Below, piece after piece: positions 1 through 6,685 of a stretch of DNA of 8,899 bases. Source of the DNA: Acetobacteraceae bacterium. GTDB lineage: Bacteria > Pseudomonadota > Alphaproteobacteria > Acetobacterales > Acetobacteraceae. A program made the position numbers and the translations under genes. Location of the stretch: contig PLSZ01000267.1 in assembly GCA_003164305.1 (NCBI GenBank), positions 1-8,899 on the forward strand. The letters run 5' to 3'. The notes below the pieces were generated by a model. The model saw only the letters and a list, made by a program, of their open reading frames with translations. It did no database searches and was not told where the DNA came from. Position 1 is the first letter of the stretch, and every line of letters begins with the position of its first letter.

Positions 1-272
1 AAATGGATGTCGGCGACGATCGGCACCTCGACCTGCTTCACGATCTCCTTCAACGCCAGCGCACTGGGCTGATCGGGGCAGGAGACGCGGACGATGTCGA
101 CACCCGCGGCCTCGGCCCGCCTGATCTGAGCGACCGTGCCGGCAACGTCGGTCGTTAACGTGTTGGTCATGGTCTGGACGGTAATCGGCGCGCCATCGCC
201 GACCGGAACCTTGCCCACGTAAACCCGGCGCGACTTACGCCGCTGAATTTCCTGATAGGGGCGATAGCTCAT
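1..272 (-). CDS. ispG: 4-hydroxy-3-methylbut-2-en-1-yl diphosphate synthase (IspG/GcpE), N-terminal part, cut by the window edge
   Basis: About 90 N-terminal residues are present; the rest lies beyond base 1. IspG is the cytosolic 4Fe-4S enzyme of the non-mevalonate isoprenoid pathway that reductively opens methylerythritol cyclodiphosphate to HMBPP. Seen here: a basic start ([20 protein letters not shown]), then VQTMTNT near residues 40-46, [17 protein letters not shown], and VADIHF at the window edge, all characteristic of the IspG TIM-barrel domain. The iron-sulfur cysteines are C-terminal in this family and cannot be checked. The ATG at 272 has a good Shine-Dalgarno sequence (GGGAG, six bases upstream). 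It lies 75 bases downstream of the rodZ-like gene on the same strand, an arrangement familiar from alphaproteobacteria, so the two are probably co-transcribed. The identity is secure. Confidence 0.95.
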   Translation of the reverse strand, partial: MSYRPYQEIQRRKSRRVYVGKVPVGDGAPITVQTMTNTLTTDVAGTVAQIRRAEAAGVDIVRVSCPDQPSALALKEIVKQVEVPIVADIH

Positions 273-347
273 GAAGGACTCCCAACTGGCCTAAGCCTTA
301 GCCGTGAAGATAGGCGAGCCACGCCTGTTTCGCCAGGGATGGTGGCG

Positions 348-1442
348 TTACCGTTTCGTGGAAGCTGGAACGACAGACCCGGATTTCAACTGGTCCGGGT
401 CCAGCGGCACATCCTTACGCACCGCGCCCGCCCCACCGAGCGGCGGCATCAACGTGCCATCGACCAGAATGTCCACCCGGCCGGCGTTCCCGGTTGTCAG
501 GACCAGATTGTCCCGGCTCGGCACCGCGAAGGTTTCTCCCGATTTCATCACCTTTGACAACAGCGTCTGACCGCCGCGTTCCTTGACTTGCACCCAGGTG
601 TCCCCGGTGAAACGAAGCATGACGCGCGACGCTTCGGGATCGCCCGTCGCCGAAGACGGATCGGCTGGCCCCCGCGCCGGTTCCTCCGCGCGCCGCATCG
701 GCTGCGTGACCGGCATGGCGATCGCGGTGGTGGCCGTGGCGCCCGGAATGGAGGCGTGTATTTCCTCGATCGGCGGCAGGGGCGGAGGTGCCGGATCCGG
801 CAGCAGCAGTGGGTTCTCGGCGGCGGCCTGGCGCGGTTCGAACTGGTTGTCGTCGTCCGGCTGCCGTGCGACGGGGGCGGGCGCGGGCGGTTCGACGATC
901 GTCACGCGCCCATCCGGACCCGGCAGTGCCTGATCCGCGAGACTGGCCAGCCGCGCGGGAACCGGTATCACCGTCTCGGCGGGCAGCTTGCCTTCACCCG
1001 ACAAACGATACCAGCCGATATAGGCGCCACCGACCAGGATCAGCCCCAAAAGGATCAACGCGCCGGCGGGCAGGCCGCGATCGGCCACGGGAGCCGGAAA
1101 CACCAGTTCCGAATGCTTGTGGATGTCGCCGGCCTCGGCGCGGAAACGGCGCGCGACCTCGTCGGGGTCCAGGCCAAGCGCGGAGGCGTACGTGCGCAAG
1201 AAACCGAGGGCATAGATATTGCCGGGCAGCCGCGTCAGGCAACCGTCTTCCAGCGCCTCGAGAAAGGTCGGGCGAATTCGTAACATCGCGGCAACGTCAG
1301 CCAACGCCCAGCCGAGGCGTTCGCGAGCCGCGCGCAGATCCGCTCCGGCGCGTGGCGCGTCCGAACCTTCAACGAACATTGCCTCGTGATCCGACAACGC
1401 AAGCCTGTTAGTGGTCTTTAATGACACAACTTCTCGCGGCAC
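348..1442 (-). CDS. rodZ: RodZ-like membrane protein (N-terminal HTH_25, one transmembrane helix, C-terminal DUF4115)
   Basis: A 364-residue protein with the RodZ layout. A Cro/CI-like helix-turn-helix domain spans about residues 33-100 (ADLRAARERLGWALADVAAML, then LPGNIYALGFLRTYASALGL). One hydrophobic helix lies at about 124-145. A long Pro/Ala-rich linker runs from 150 to 270, and a beta-rich DUF4115 domain from 273 to 353 (RFTGDTWVQVKERGGQTLLSK, then the RVDILVDG region). RodZ proteins bind MreB through the HTH domain, span the inner membrane once and help rod-shape elongation. The function here is inferred from architecture. The start is uncertain. The GTG at 1442 has a good Shine-Dalgarno sequence (GGCGGAG, five bases upstream). 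An internal ATG at 1379 (residue 22) has only a cramped GAGG, but it begins where family members usually start. It is probably transcribed together with ispG. Confidence 0.88.
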   Translation of the reverse strand: MPREVVSLKTTNRLALSDHEAMFVEGSDAPRAGADLRAARERLGWALADVAAMLRIRPTFLEALEDGCLTRLPGNIYALGFLRTYASALGLDPDEVARRFRAEAGDIHKHSELVFPAPVADRGLPAGALILLGLILVGGAYIGWYRLSGEGKLPAETVIPVPARLASLADQALPGPDGRVTIVEPPAPAPVARQPDDDNQFEPRQAAAENPLLLPDPAPPPLPPIEEIHASIPGATATTAIAMPVTQPMRRAEEPARGPADPSSATGDPEASRVMLRFTGDTWVQVKERGGQTLLSKVMKSGETFAVPSRDNLVLTTGNAGRVDILVDGTLMPPLGGAGAVRKDVPLDPDQLKSGSVVPASTKR

Positions 1443-1455
1443 GATAACTCCGCCT

Positions 1456-1461
1456 ATTCTA
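1456..1461 (-). promoter_or_regulatory. Possible -10 element (TAGAAT) just upstream of the rodZ-like gene
   Basis: On the minus strand TAGAAT matches the TATAAT consensus at five of six positions and ends 13 bases before the GTG start. No good -35 hexamer lies 16-18 bases upstream. A transcript from here would begin inside or just before the Shine-Dalgarno sequence of the GTG, so it would fit better with translation from the ATG at 1379. A second weak candidate on the same strand, near 1557, is TTGGCA, but the hexamer 17 bases after it (TTACAC) is a poor -10. This is a weak, sequence-only call. Confidence 0.25.
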
Positions 1462-1617
1462 CCTGCCGACCCGACGCGAACTGACCCCCGGCCTCGCGAT
1501 CTTCGCTGAAGACCAACGTGAACGCGGGTGCGGCGGTGTGTAACCCAGCTTAGCCTCTTTTGCCAACCACCCCACTCAATATGACGCGGTTTTCATAAGA
1601 TTTTCTCCCGGAATTCC

Positions 1618-2712
1618 TTACCCATCCGTCAGCATGGGCCAGAGATCGCTGGCGCCGCGGCGGCATGCATAGGCCCCCACGCGGGCGGCCCACTCCGGAT
1701 CGCCCCCGAACTCCTCCCGCCAGGACCACAATCTACGGGTGGAAAGTTGCAACGCGTATTCCTTCGTGAAGCCGATGGCGCCGTGCACCTGATGTGCTAT
1801 CTCGCACGCCAGGGTCGCGGCTTCCCCGACGCGGGTCTTGGCGATGGCGATCAGGAATTCCTGGCGGTCCGGATCCGGGTCTGACAGAGCCTCAATGCCC
1901 AGGTTGGCGGCCGCGACGGCAGCCGCGGTTTGGCCGGCGAGGACGGCGAGGTTCTGCTGCACCGCCTGGAACTTCGAGATCGGCCTGCCGAACTGCACCC
2001 TCTCCTGGGCGTAATTCACCGCCAGATCCATGGCTTTTTCCAGGGCACCGGACATCATCGTGGCCCGCGCGAGGGCCCCCCGCTGATACAACGCCCGCCG
2101 CGAGACGCCGCCCGAGACCGGCGCGGCCTGATCGGCGGACAGCCGGACATTGGCGAACGTCAGCGTATCGCGCGACTCATTGGCGATGTTTTTGCCCTTG
2201 GTCAGCGTGGCCCCGCCGGAGCCCCCCCGGGGACCGTCGAGCGCGACCACCATCTCCCCGTCCGGTCCATCGGCGATCAGCACCGTGCGCGTGGCATGGG
2301 ACGCGTAAGGCAACCGTGTCGCCACACCGGACAGTCGCCAACCGTTGCCGTCTCGTTCCAGGGTCAAATTGTCGGCGGATCGTACCGGTCCGACCGTCAT
2401 CGGGCCGTCGCGGGTTTCAAGACCGCACGCGGCGGCGGCCCAACCGGCGAGCATGGTTTCGGCCAGGGGAATGGGGGCCGAGTACCGCGCGGCGACGCGC
2501 AGGGCGGCGAACAGGTCGGACCACTCCGCGTCGGCGCCTCCGGCTGATTCCGGCAGCGCGGCGAGCGGCACGCCGGTTTCGGCGACCTGATCCCACAGGG
2601 ATTGGGCAAAGACGCCGGTTTCGGCGGCGTCGGCGACTTGTTTGGTGCAGTGGTCCTCGAACAGCCGGCTCATGCTTTCCAGCAGCATGCGGGTTTCGTC
2701 GCGAATGGCCAT
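1618..2712 (-). CDS. Acyl-CoA dehydrogenase family protein, smaller subunit type (364 aa)
   Basis: A flavoprotein of the acyl-CoA dehydrogenase fold, expected to introduce a 2,3 double bond into an acyl-CoA as part of beta-oxidation. Seen: a helical N-terminal domain (1-100), a reduced middle beta domain (about 105-200) and a C-terminal helical domain carrying the FAD-contact motif RVQFGRPISKFQAVQ at 238-252. A late QVHGAIGFTKEYALQLSTRR block (308-327) is followed by LWSWREEFG. It lacks the usual C-terminal YEGT catalytic-glutamate motif and a clear EPxxGSD signature in the middle domain, so it may not be active alone. Its start lies 26 bases after the stop of the other dehydrogenase gene, with AAGGA eight bases upstream of the ATG. 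It is the last gene of the four-gene operon. Its best reading is partner subunit of the neighbouring dehydrogenase; the substrate is unknown. Confidence 0.88.
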   Translation of the reverse strand: MAIRDETRMLLESMSRLFEDHCTKQVADAAETGVFAQSLWDQVAETGVPLAALPESAGGADAEWSDLFAALRVAARYSAPIPLAETMLAGWAAAACGLETRDGPMTVGPVRSADNLTLERDGNGWRLSGVATRLPYASHATRTVLIADGPDGEMVVALDGPRGGSGGATLTKGKNIANESRDTLTFANVRLSADQAAPVSGGVSRRALYQRGALARATMMSGALEKAMDLAVNYAQERVQFGRPISKFQAVQQNLAVLAGQTAAAVAAANLGIEALSDPDPDRQEFLIAIAKTRVGEAATLACEIAHQVHGAIGFTKEYALQLSTRRLWSWREEFGGDPEWAARVGAYACRRGASDLWPMLTDG

Positions 2713-2738
2713 TTTTCTTGTTCCTTCTTATCGCGGGC

Positions 2739-3887
2739 TTATCGCAGGCCGAGACCGCGGGCGATGATGCCGCGCAGGATTTCCCGTGTGCCCCCCTGGA
2801 TCGAAAACCTCGGCGCGTTCATCGTCGAGCGGGCGATCATCGATGTATAAAGGTCGATGGCTTCCAGTTCCGGCTCGGTCGGAAACAATTGGCGGGCGAC
2901 CACGGGGATGTCCTGCTCATACCGCGTACCGAGATCTTTCACGACGGCGGCTTCATTGTTGGGATTGAGGCCTTCCTGCAACATGCCGGCGATCGAGACG
3001 GACATGCCGCGAAGTGTCGCGAGTTGCGAGATCAGTTTGCCCAACGCGGCGGCGGTGGCGCGGTCGGGATCGGGGCCGGCCATGCGGACCATTTCTCGCA
3101 ACATTTGAAACAGCACGAGGAAACGATCGGGGGCGCTGCGTTCGAACGACAGCTCGCTGGTAACCTGGTTCCAGCCGTTGCCTTCCTTACCCAGAAGGCG
3201 ATTGTCGGGAACGAAGACGTCGGTGAGGAAGATTTCGTTGAAGTGATGTTCGCCGAGCAGATTGATCACCGGCCTGATGTCGATGCCGGGAGACTTCAGG
3301 TCCAGCAGGAATTGCGTCGCGCCGGCGTGACGGTCGGGTTCTTCCTTGCCATCGCCGGACATTTTGCAGAACAGGATCGCGTAGTCGGCGCGGTGCGCGT
3401 TGGATGTCCAGAGTTTCGTGCCGTTGATTTTATAGCCGCCATCGACCTTGACCGCGCGGGTGCGCGTGCCGGCGAGGTCGGAGCCGGAGTTGGGTTCGCT
3501 CATGCCGATGCAGAACGCCAGTTCACCGGCGGCGATGCGCGGCAGGAAGAAGTTCTTTTGCTCTTCAGTGCCGAACCGCAACAGGTTGGGTCCGCTTTGC
3601 CGGTCGCCGGTGTAGTGCGCGGACAGCGGCGCGCCGGCCACCAGCATTTCCTCGATGACGACGTAGCGTTCGAAGGACGTGCGCTCGTGGCCGCCATATT
3701 GTTTTGGCCACGTCATGCCGATCCAGCCTTGTTTGCCCATGGCGCGGCTGAATTCGCGGTTATACTCGCCGCGAGAGAAACCCATCACATGTTCGTGTTC
3801 TTTGATGAAAGAACGCACTTCGTTGCGTAGCTCTTTGGCTTCCGGCGGCATTTCCACCGGGTCGAAGCGGAAGGTGGGTGTGGCCAT
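2739..3887 (-). CDS. Acyl-CoA dehydrogenase family protein, larger subunit type (382 aa)
   Basis: An acyl-CoA dehydrogenase with the middle-domain signature MSEPNSGSDLAG at 129-140 and INGTKLWTSNAHRADY at 154-169, which position the flavin and substrate. The C-terminal position that holds the catalytic Glu in medium-chain enzymes (YEGT) reads IQGGTREI at 363-370, so that Glu is missing. Instead Glu249 sits in LSFER (246-250), matching the alternative catalytic site used by isovaleryl- and long-chain acyl-CoA dehydrogenases and by steroid side-chain enzymes such as ChsE4. The RxQFG FAD-contact motif is absent here but present in the next gene, which suggests the two make a mixed complex. The ATG at 3887 has GAGG nine bases upstream and lies 24 bases after the LLM gene stop. 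The family is certain; the substrate and the pairing are inferred. Confidence 0.9.
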   Translation of the reverse strand: MATPTFRFDPVEMPPEAKELRNEVRSFIKEHEHVMGFSRGEYNREFSRAMGKQGWIGMTWPKQYGGHERTSFERYVVIEEMLVAGAPLSAHYTGDRQSGPNLLRFGTEEQKNFFLPRIAAGELAFCIGMSEPNSGSDLAGTRTRAVKVDGGYKINGTKLWTSNAHRADYAILFCKMSGDGKEEPDRHAGATQFLLDLKSPGIDIRPVINLLGEHHFNEIFLTDVFVPDNRLLGKEGNGWNQVTSELSFERSAPDRFLVLFQMLREMVRMAGPDPDRATAAALGKLISQLATLRGMSVSIAGMLQEGLNPNNEAAVVKDLGTRYEQDIPVVARQLFPTEPELEAIDLYTSMIARSTMNAPRFSIQGGTREILRGIIARGLGLR

Positions 3888-3911
3888 GGTCGGTTTCCTC
3901 TTTTTTGTCCG

Positions 3912-4961
3912 TCACGATCCGGTGGTGTTGAAGCCTTTGAACACGTGCGGGATTCGCTTGATGTCGGTCACAAGTTCCTTGACGAGACCCGGCGGCGCAT
4001 CGCGCGGGAAATGAATGTCCACCGAGTCCGCCACGCTACCGAAACGGTCCGCGATCGCTGCCGGCAACTGATCGTACGTCCCACAGGCGGCGAAAATCCG
4101 CACGACGTCGTCCGAGATTTCGTCGCCCATTTTATCCCACTGGTTCGACACTGACATGCGGTGCAGCTTCAACCCCAGATCGCCCAGTCCGTGCAGTTGG
4201 AGGATGGGGAGGTAGGTTCGGGTGGAACCGTAAAATCCGATACGCTCGCGCGTTTTGTTCATTTCGGTCGCGACGGTCTGCTCATCCGGACCGGTGCAGA
4301 CAAACCCGCCGCCATGAATGTCAAAATGCTCGCGGGAGCGGCCGCCGCGGCGCATGCCCTCCCGCATTTGCGGCATGCAGACTTCCTCCAGGTAGCGTCT
4401 GGAACAAAGCGGATGCAGCCGAACTCCGTCGGCGACCTGGCCGGCGACCCGCAGCATGGCGTCGCCGACGGCGGCGATGGTGACCGGGATCATGGGCAGG
4501 CCGGTCGGCTCCGGCGCGAAGGCGGGAGTCATCAGCGACAGTTTGTAGTGCAGGCTGTCGAAATTCAGCCGCTCCCCGGTTTCCCAGCAGCGCCACAACG
4601 CCCGCAACGCCAGCACGTAATCGCGCAGTCGCGGCGCCGGAGGAGTCCATTCGATGCCGTAACGCCTTTCGTTATGGCCTTTGACCTGCGAACCGAGACC
4701 GAGCACGAAACGGCCGTTCGAATTGGCGTGCAGATCCCACGCCGTGTGCGCCATCACCGTCGGCGACCGAGGAAACGCGATGGCGACCGATGGTGTCAGT
4801 TCGATCGTTTCGGTCGCCAATGCCGCCAGAGCCAGCGGGGTGAACGGATCGTGGCGAAGTTCGACGCTCATCACCGCGTCGAAGCCGGCCAGTTCGGCGG
4901 CCCGTGCCGCGGGCGCCGCGTCACGCCAATGGCGCAACGGCAAGATGGTGAAGACTCGCAT
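3912..4961 (-). CDS. LLM class (luciferase-like) oxidoreductase, resembling the F420-dependent MSMEG_2256-type family
   Basis: A 349-residue TIM-barrel oxidoreductase of the luciferase-like family. These enzymes use FMN or the deazaflavin F420 for hydride transfer or monooxygenation. Seen: AAELAGFDAVMSVELRHDPF (21-40), a typical first-strand and helix pattern with an acidic/His segment; the LTPSVAIAFPRSP strand (55-67); the GRFVLGLGSQVKGHNERRYG loop (83-102), which in relatives lines the cofactor phosphate site; and VGDAMLRVAGQVADGVRLHPL (165-185). The overall pattern recalls the F420 family TIGR03617, but cofactor choice cannot be read reliably from sequence alone and no F420 synthesis gene is in the window. 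The ATG at 4961 follows the stop of the isomerase-like gene by three bases with only a weak ribosome site, implying translational coupling. It is the second gene of the operon. Confidence 0.85.
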   Translation of the reverse strand: MRVFTILPLRHWRDAAPAARAAELAGFDAVMSVELRHDPFTPLALAALATETIELTPSVAIAFPRSPTVMAHTAWDLHANSNGRFVLGLGSQVKGHNERRYGIEWTPPAPRLRDYVLALRALWRCWETGERLNFDSLHYKLSLMTPAFAPEPTGLPMIPVTIAAVGDAMLRVAGQVADGVRLHPLCSRRYLEEVCMPQMREGMRRGGRSREHFDIHGGGFVCTGPDEQTVATEMNKTRERIGFYGSTRTYLPILQLHGLGDLGLKLHRMSVSNQWDKMGDEISDDVVRIFAACGTYDQLPAAIADRFGSVADSVDIHFPRDAPPGLVKELVTDIKRIPHVFKGFNTTGS

Positions 4962-4964
4962 CGA

Positions 4965-5570
4965 TCAGCCCAGCGCGAGACGGCGTTCAACGAATTCCAG
5001 CCGGTCCTGGCCCCAGAAGATATCCTCGCCGATCACGTAAGTTGGGGCACCGAATACGCCACGGGCCAGCGCGGCTTTGGTATCCGCGTCGCGGCGTTCT
5101 TTCCAGCGTGGCTCAGAGCACAGTTTGAGGACGGCGTCGGGGTCGAGGCCGCATTCCTTGATAAGCATCGACAACGTTTCCGGATCGCCCGGATTGAGTT
5201 CGCGCTGCCAGACCGCCTTCAGCACCGCGTGCGCCAGTTTGATCGCCGGCTGGTCGCCCATCGTATCCCGGACGGCGATGACGCAGCCGGACGACAAGGC
5301 CTCGCTGGAGGGAAAATGTTTCGGCTGGATGTGGATCGGGATGCCGAGATGGTCGCGCCAGCGGGCCAGTTCCTGTAGCCGGTAGGCCTGGCGCTGCGGC
5401 GACCGTTTGGGCAGCGGCAGACCGCCAGAATTCGCGAAGATTTCGCCGAAATCGACCGGGTAGATGCGTAACGAAGCACCGTGCGCGGCGGCCATGCCCT
5501 CGATCCTCGCGGCGCCCATGTGAGTCCACGGAGAGTTCAATGAGGCGTAGTAGTCGATGTGCAGTGCCAT
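4965..5570 (-). CDS. 2-hydroxychromene-2-carboxylate isomerase family / GST kappa-like thioredoxin-fold protein
   Basis: A 201-residue DsbA-like thioredoxin-fold protein with an inserted helical domain. HCCA isomerase (NahD) of this family interconverts 2-hydroxychromene-2-carboxylate and trans-o-hydroxybenzylidenepyruvate using glutathione in naphthalene breakdown. Seen: HIDYYASLNSPWTHMG (4-19) with Ser13 where NahD and GST kappa have the glutathione-binding Ser and with no CXXC redox pair; PKHFPSSEA (83-91); and the C-terminal GVFGAPTYVIGEDIFWGQDR (171-190) with the cis-proline loop. The ATG at 5570 is chosen because a strong AAGGAGG lies nine bases upstream and homology starts there; the reading frame stays open for 36 more codons upstream but that stretch is low-complexity Pro/Arg. 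It is the first gene of the minus-strand operon. No naphthalene genes are nearby, so the exact isomerase substrate is unproven. Confidence 0.87.
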   Translation of the reverse strand: MALHIDYYASLNSPWTHMGAARIEGMAAAHGASLRIYPVDFGEIFANSGGLPLPKRSPQRQAYRLQELARWRDHLGIPIHIQPKHFPSSEALSSGCVIAVRDTMGDQPAIKLAHAVLKAVWQRELNPGDPETLSMLIKECGLDPDAVLKLCSEPRWKERRDADTKAALARGVFGAPTYVIGEDIFWGQDRLEFVERRLALG

Positions 5571-5695
5571 GCGGACGATCCTCCTTGCGCGTGACGATCC
5601 TGATGGAGGTGGCGGTCGGGGGCAAGGCGCGGCCCCGTGGTGCCTGGTGTCCCGCGTGGTAGAACCTCGGTGACCCATACCAGCAGCGGCAACCC
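5571..5695. promoter_or_regulatory. Divergent intergenic control region between the two operons
   Basis: These 125 bases separate the start of the minus-strand isomerase-like gene from the start of the plus-strand DUF2332 gene, so promoters for both operons should lie here. The left end holds the strong AAGGAGG ribosome site of the isomerase-like gene. The DUF2332 gene has no clear Shine-Dalgarno sequence. I could not find a convincing sigma-70 pair on either strand. A direct repeat at 5574-5582 and 5593-5601 could be an operator. That regulation occurs here is inferred from gene layout. Confidence 0.5.
5574..5601. repeat. Direct repeat GACGATCCT, two copies 19 bases apart
   Basis: GACGATCCT occurs at 5574-5582 and again at 5593-5601, start-to-start 19 bases, or roughly two helical turns. 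The first copy overlaps the ribosome site of the isomerase-like gene on the other strand. Two same-facing copies within a short divergent spacer could bind a regulator on one face of the helix, but a 9-base repeat can also arise by chance and no regulator gene is adjacent. Confidence 0.35.
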
Positions 5696-6685
5696 ATGAC
5701 GGACGCCATCGCCCGACGTTACCATCGCTTCGCCGAAGCCGAGGCCAAAGGCCATTCGGCGCTGTATGAAGCGTGCGCGCATGGCGTCGCCGGGGACGCC
5801 GACATGCTGGCGTTCCTCGCCGGGTTGCCGGTAGACAAGCAGCAACCGAATCTGCTGCTCGGCGCTGTTCGGTTCGTGTGCGGCACGCCCGCGAACTGGG
5901 ATGGTTTTCGCGCGGCGTTCGCGGCGAACCAGGTCGCGATCCGCGCTGAAATGCTCAAACGCCGCACCCAGACCAACGAGCCCGCGCGTTGCGCCGTTCT
6001 GTTGCCGGTTCTCGCGGGTTTGCCTGGCAAGCTGGCATTGCTGGAGGTCGGCGCCTCGGCCGGACTCTGTTTGCTGCCGGATCGTTACGGTTACATTTAT
6101 GACGGACTGTCGCCGTTCGGCGCCGCGCCGCGGTTTCCTTGTCGCGCCAACGCGGCGACCCCGGTTCCGAAGACGGTGCCGCGGATCGCATGGCGCGCGG
6201 GCCTCGATCTCAATCCGCTCGATGTGCGCAACGACGACGATATGCGCTGGCTGGAAACCCTGGTCTGGCCGGACCAACCGGACCGCCTCGCCCGCTTGCG
6301 CGGCGCCATCGCCGAAGCGCGCACCGATCCACCGCGCGTCGTCGCCGGCGATCTGCTGAGCGCGCTGCCGGCGCTCGCCGCCGAGGCGCCACAGGACGCG
6401 ACGTTGGTCATCTTCCACACCGCGGTTCTCGCCTACATCGTCGATCCGGTCGCCCGCGATGGTTTCGCGCGCACGGTCCGCGCGCTGAACGCGGTGTGGA
6501 TCAGCAACGAAGCCCCCTTCGTCTTCCCGGATATCGCCGCGAAATTGACGGCGCCCGGCCCAAAAGGCGCCTTCCTGCTGTCGGTGAACGGCGTACCCAC
6601 CGCCTGGACCGACCCGCACGGCGCCTGGATCGACTGGCTCGCGCCAGCCGCGATAACCAATTCAAGAACCGGAGGAAACGCATGA
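5696..6685 (+). CDS. DUF2332 family protein (329 aa), function unknown
   Basis: Recognised as DUF2332 from its overall pattern: an N-terminal helical start (ARRYHRFAEAEAKGHSALYE, residues 6-25); the glycine-rich LLEVGASAGLCLLPDRYGY (115-133); GLDLNPLDVRNDDDMRWLET (169-188) leading to WPDQPDR; VVAGDL (215-220); VIFHTAVLAYI (238-248); and a C-terminal WTDPHGAWIDW (304-314). The LEVGASAGL stretch resembles motif I of SAM-dependent methyltransferases, and the later acidic segment and VIFHT strand fit a Rossmann-type fold. That gives a hint of methyltransferase-like chemistry, but no reaction is established for the family to my knowledge. The ATG at 5696 has only a weak upstream purine stretch. 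Its stop overlaps the next gene in an ATGA junction, so the two are translationally coupled. It is the first gene of the plus-strand operon. Confidence 0.85.
   Translation: MTDAIARRYHRFAEAEAKGHSALYEACAHGVAGDADMLAFLAGLPVDKQQPNLLLGAVRFVCGTPANWDGFRAAFAANQVAIRAEMLKRRTQTNEPARCAVLLPVLAGLPGKLALLEVGASAGLCLLPDRYGYIYDGLSPFGAAPRFPCRANAATPVPKTVPRIAWRAGLDLNPLDVRNDDDMRWLETLVWPDQPDRLARLRGAIAEARTDPPRVVAGDLLSALPALAAEAPQDATLVIFHTAVLAYIVDPVARDGFARTVRALNAVWISNEAPFVFPDIAAKLTAPGPKGAFLLSVNGVPTAWTDPHGAWIDWLAPAAITNSRTGGNA

Noticed and set aside
1500..1512. A small hairpin TCTTC-GCT-GAAGA between the dehydrogenase and rodZ-like genes
   Set aside because: The stem is only five base pairs, AT-containing, with no T-run after it on either strand, so it is not supported as a terminator.
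1576..1596. A six-codon minus-strand reading frame (MKTASY) with GGGAG eight bases upstream
   Set aside because: It has a decent ribosome site but is too short to support as a gene, and there is no sign of a leader peptide with codon runs or paired hairpins controlling the rodZ-like gene.
1794..3830. A 678-codon open frame on the plus strand
   Set aside because: It lies wholly antisense to the two acyl-CoA dehydrogenase genes, is rich in Arg/Pro/Gly as expected of a GC-rich shadow frame, shows no known domain, and the genes opposite carry clear family motifs and ribosome sites.
4161..5378. A 405-codon open frame on the plus strand
   Set aside because: It is antisense to the LLM and isomerase-like genes, without recognisable domains; a GC-driven shadow.
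5537..6619. A 360-codon open frame on the minus strand
   Set aside because: It runs antisense through the DUF2332 gene and across the spacer into the isomerase-like start; its composition is shadow-like and no motif is recognisable.
6139..6681. An N-terminal extension of the MBL gene frame back to 6139
   Set aside because: This stretch is an Arg-rich out-of-frame reading of the DUF2332 gene. The ATG at 6682 has a strong GGAGG site and a family-typical N-terminus.
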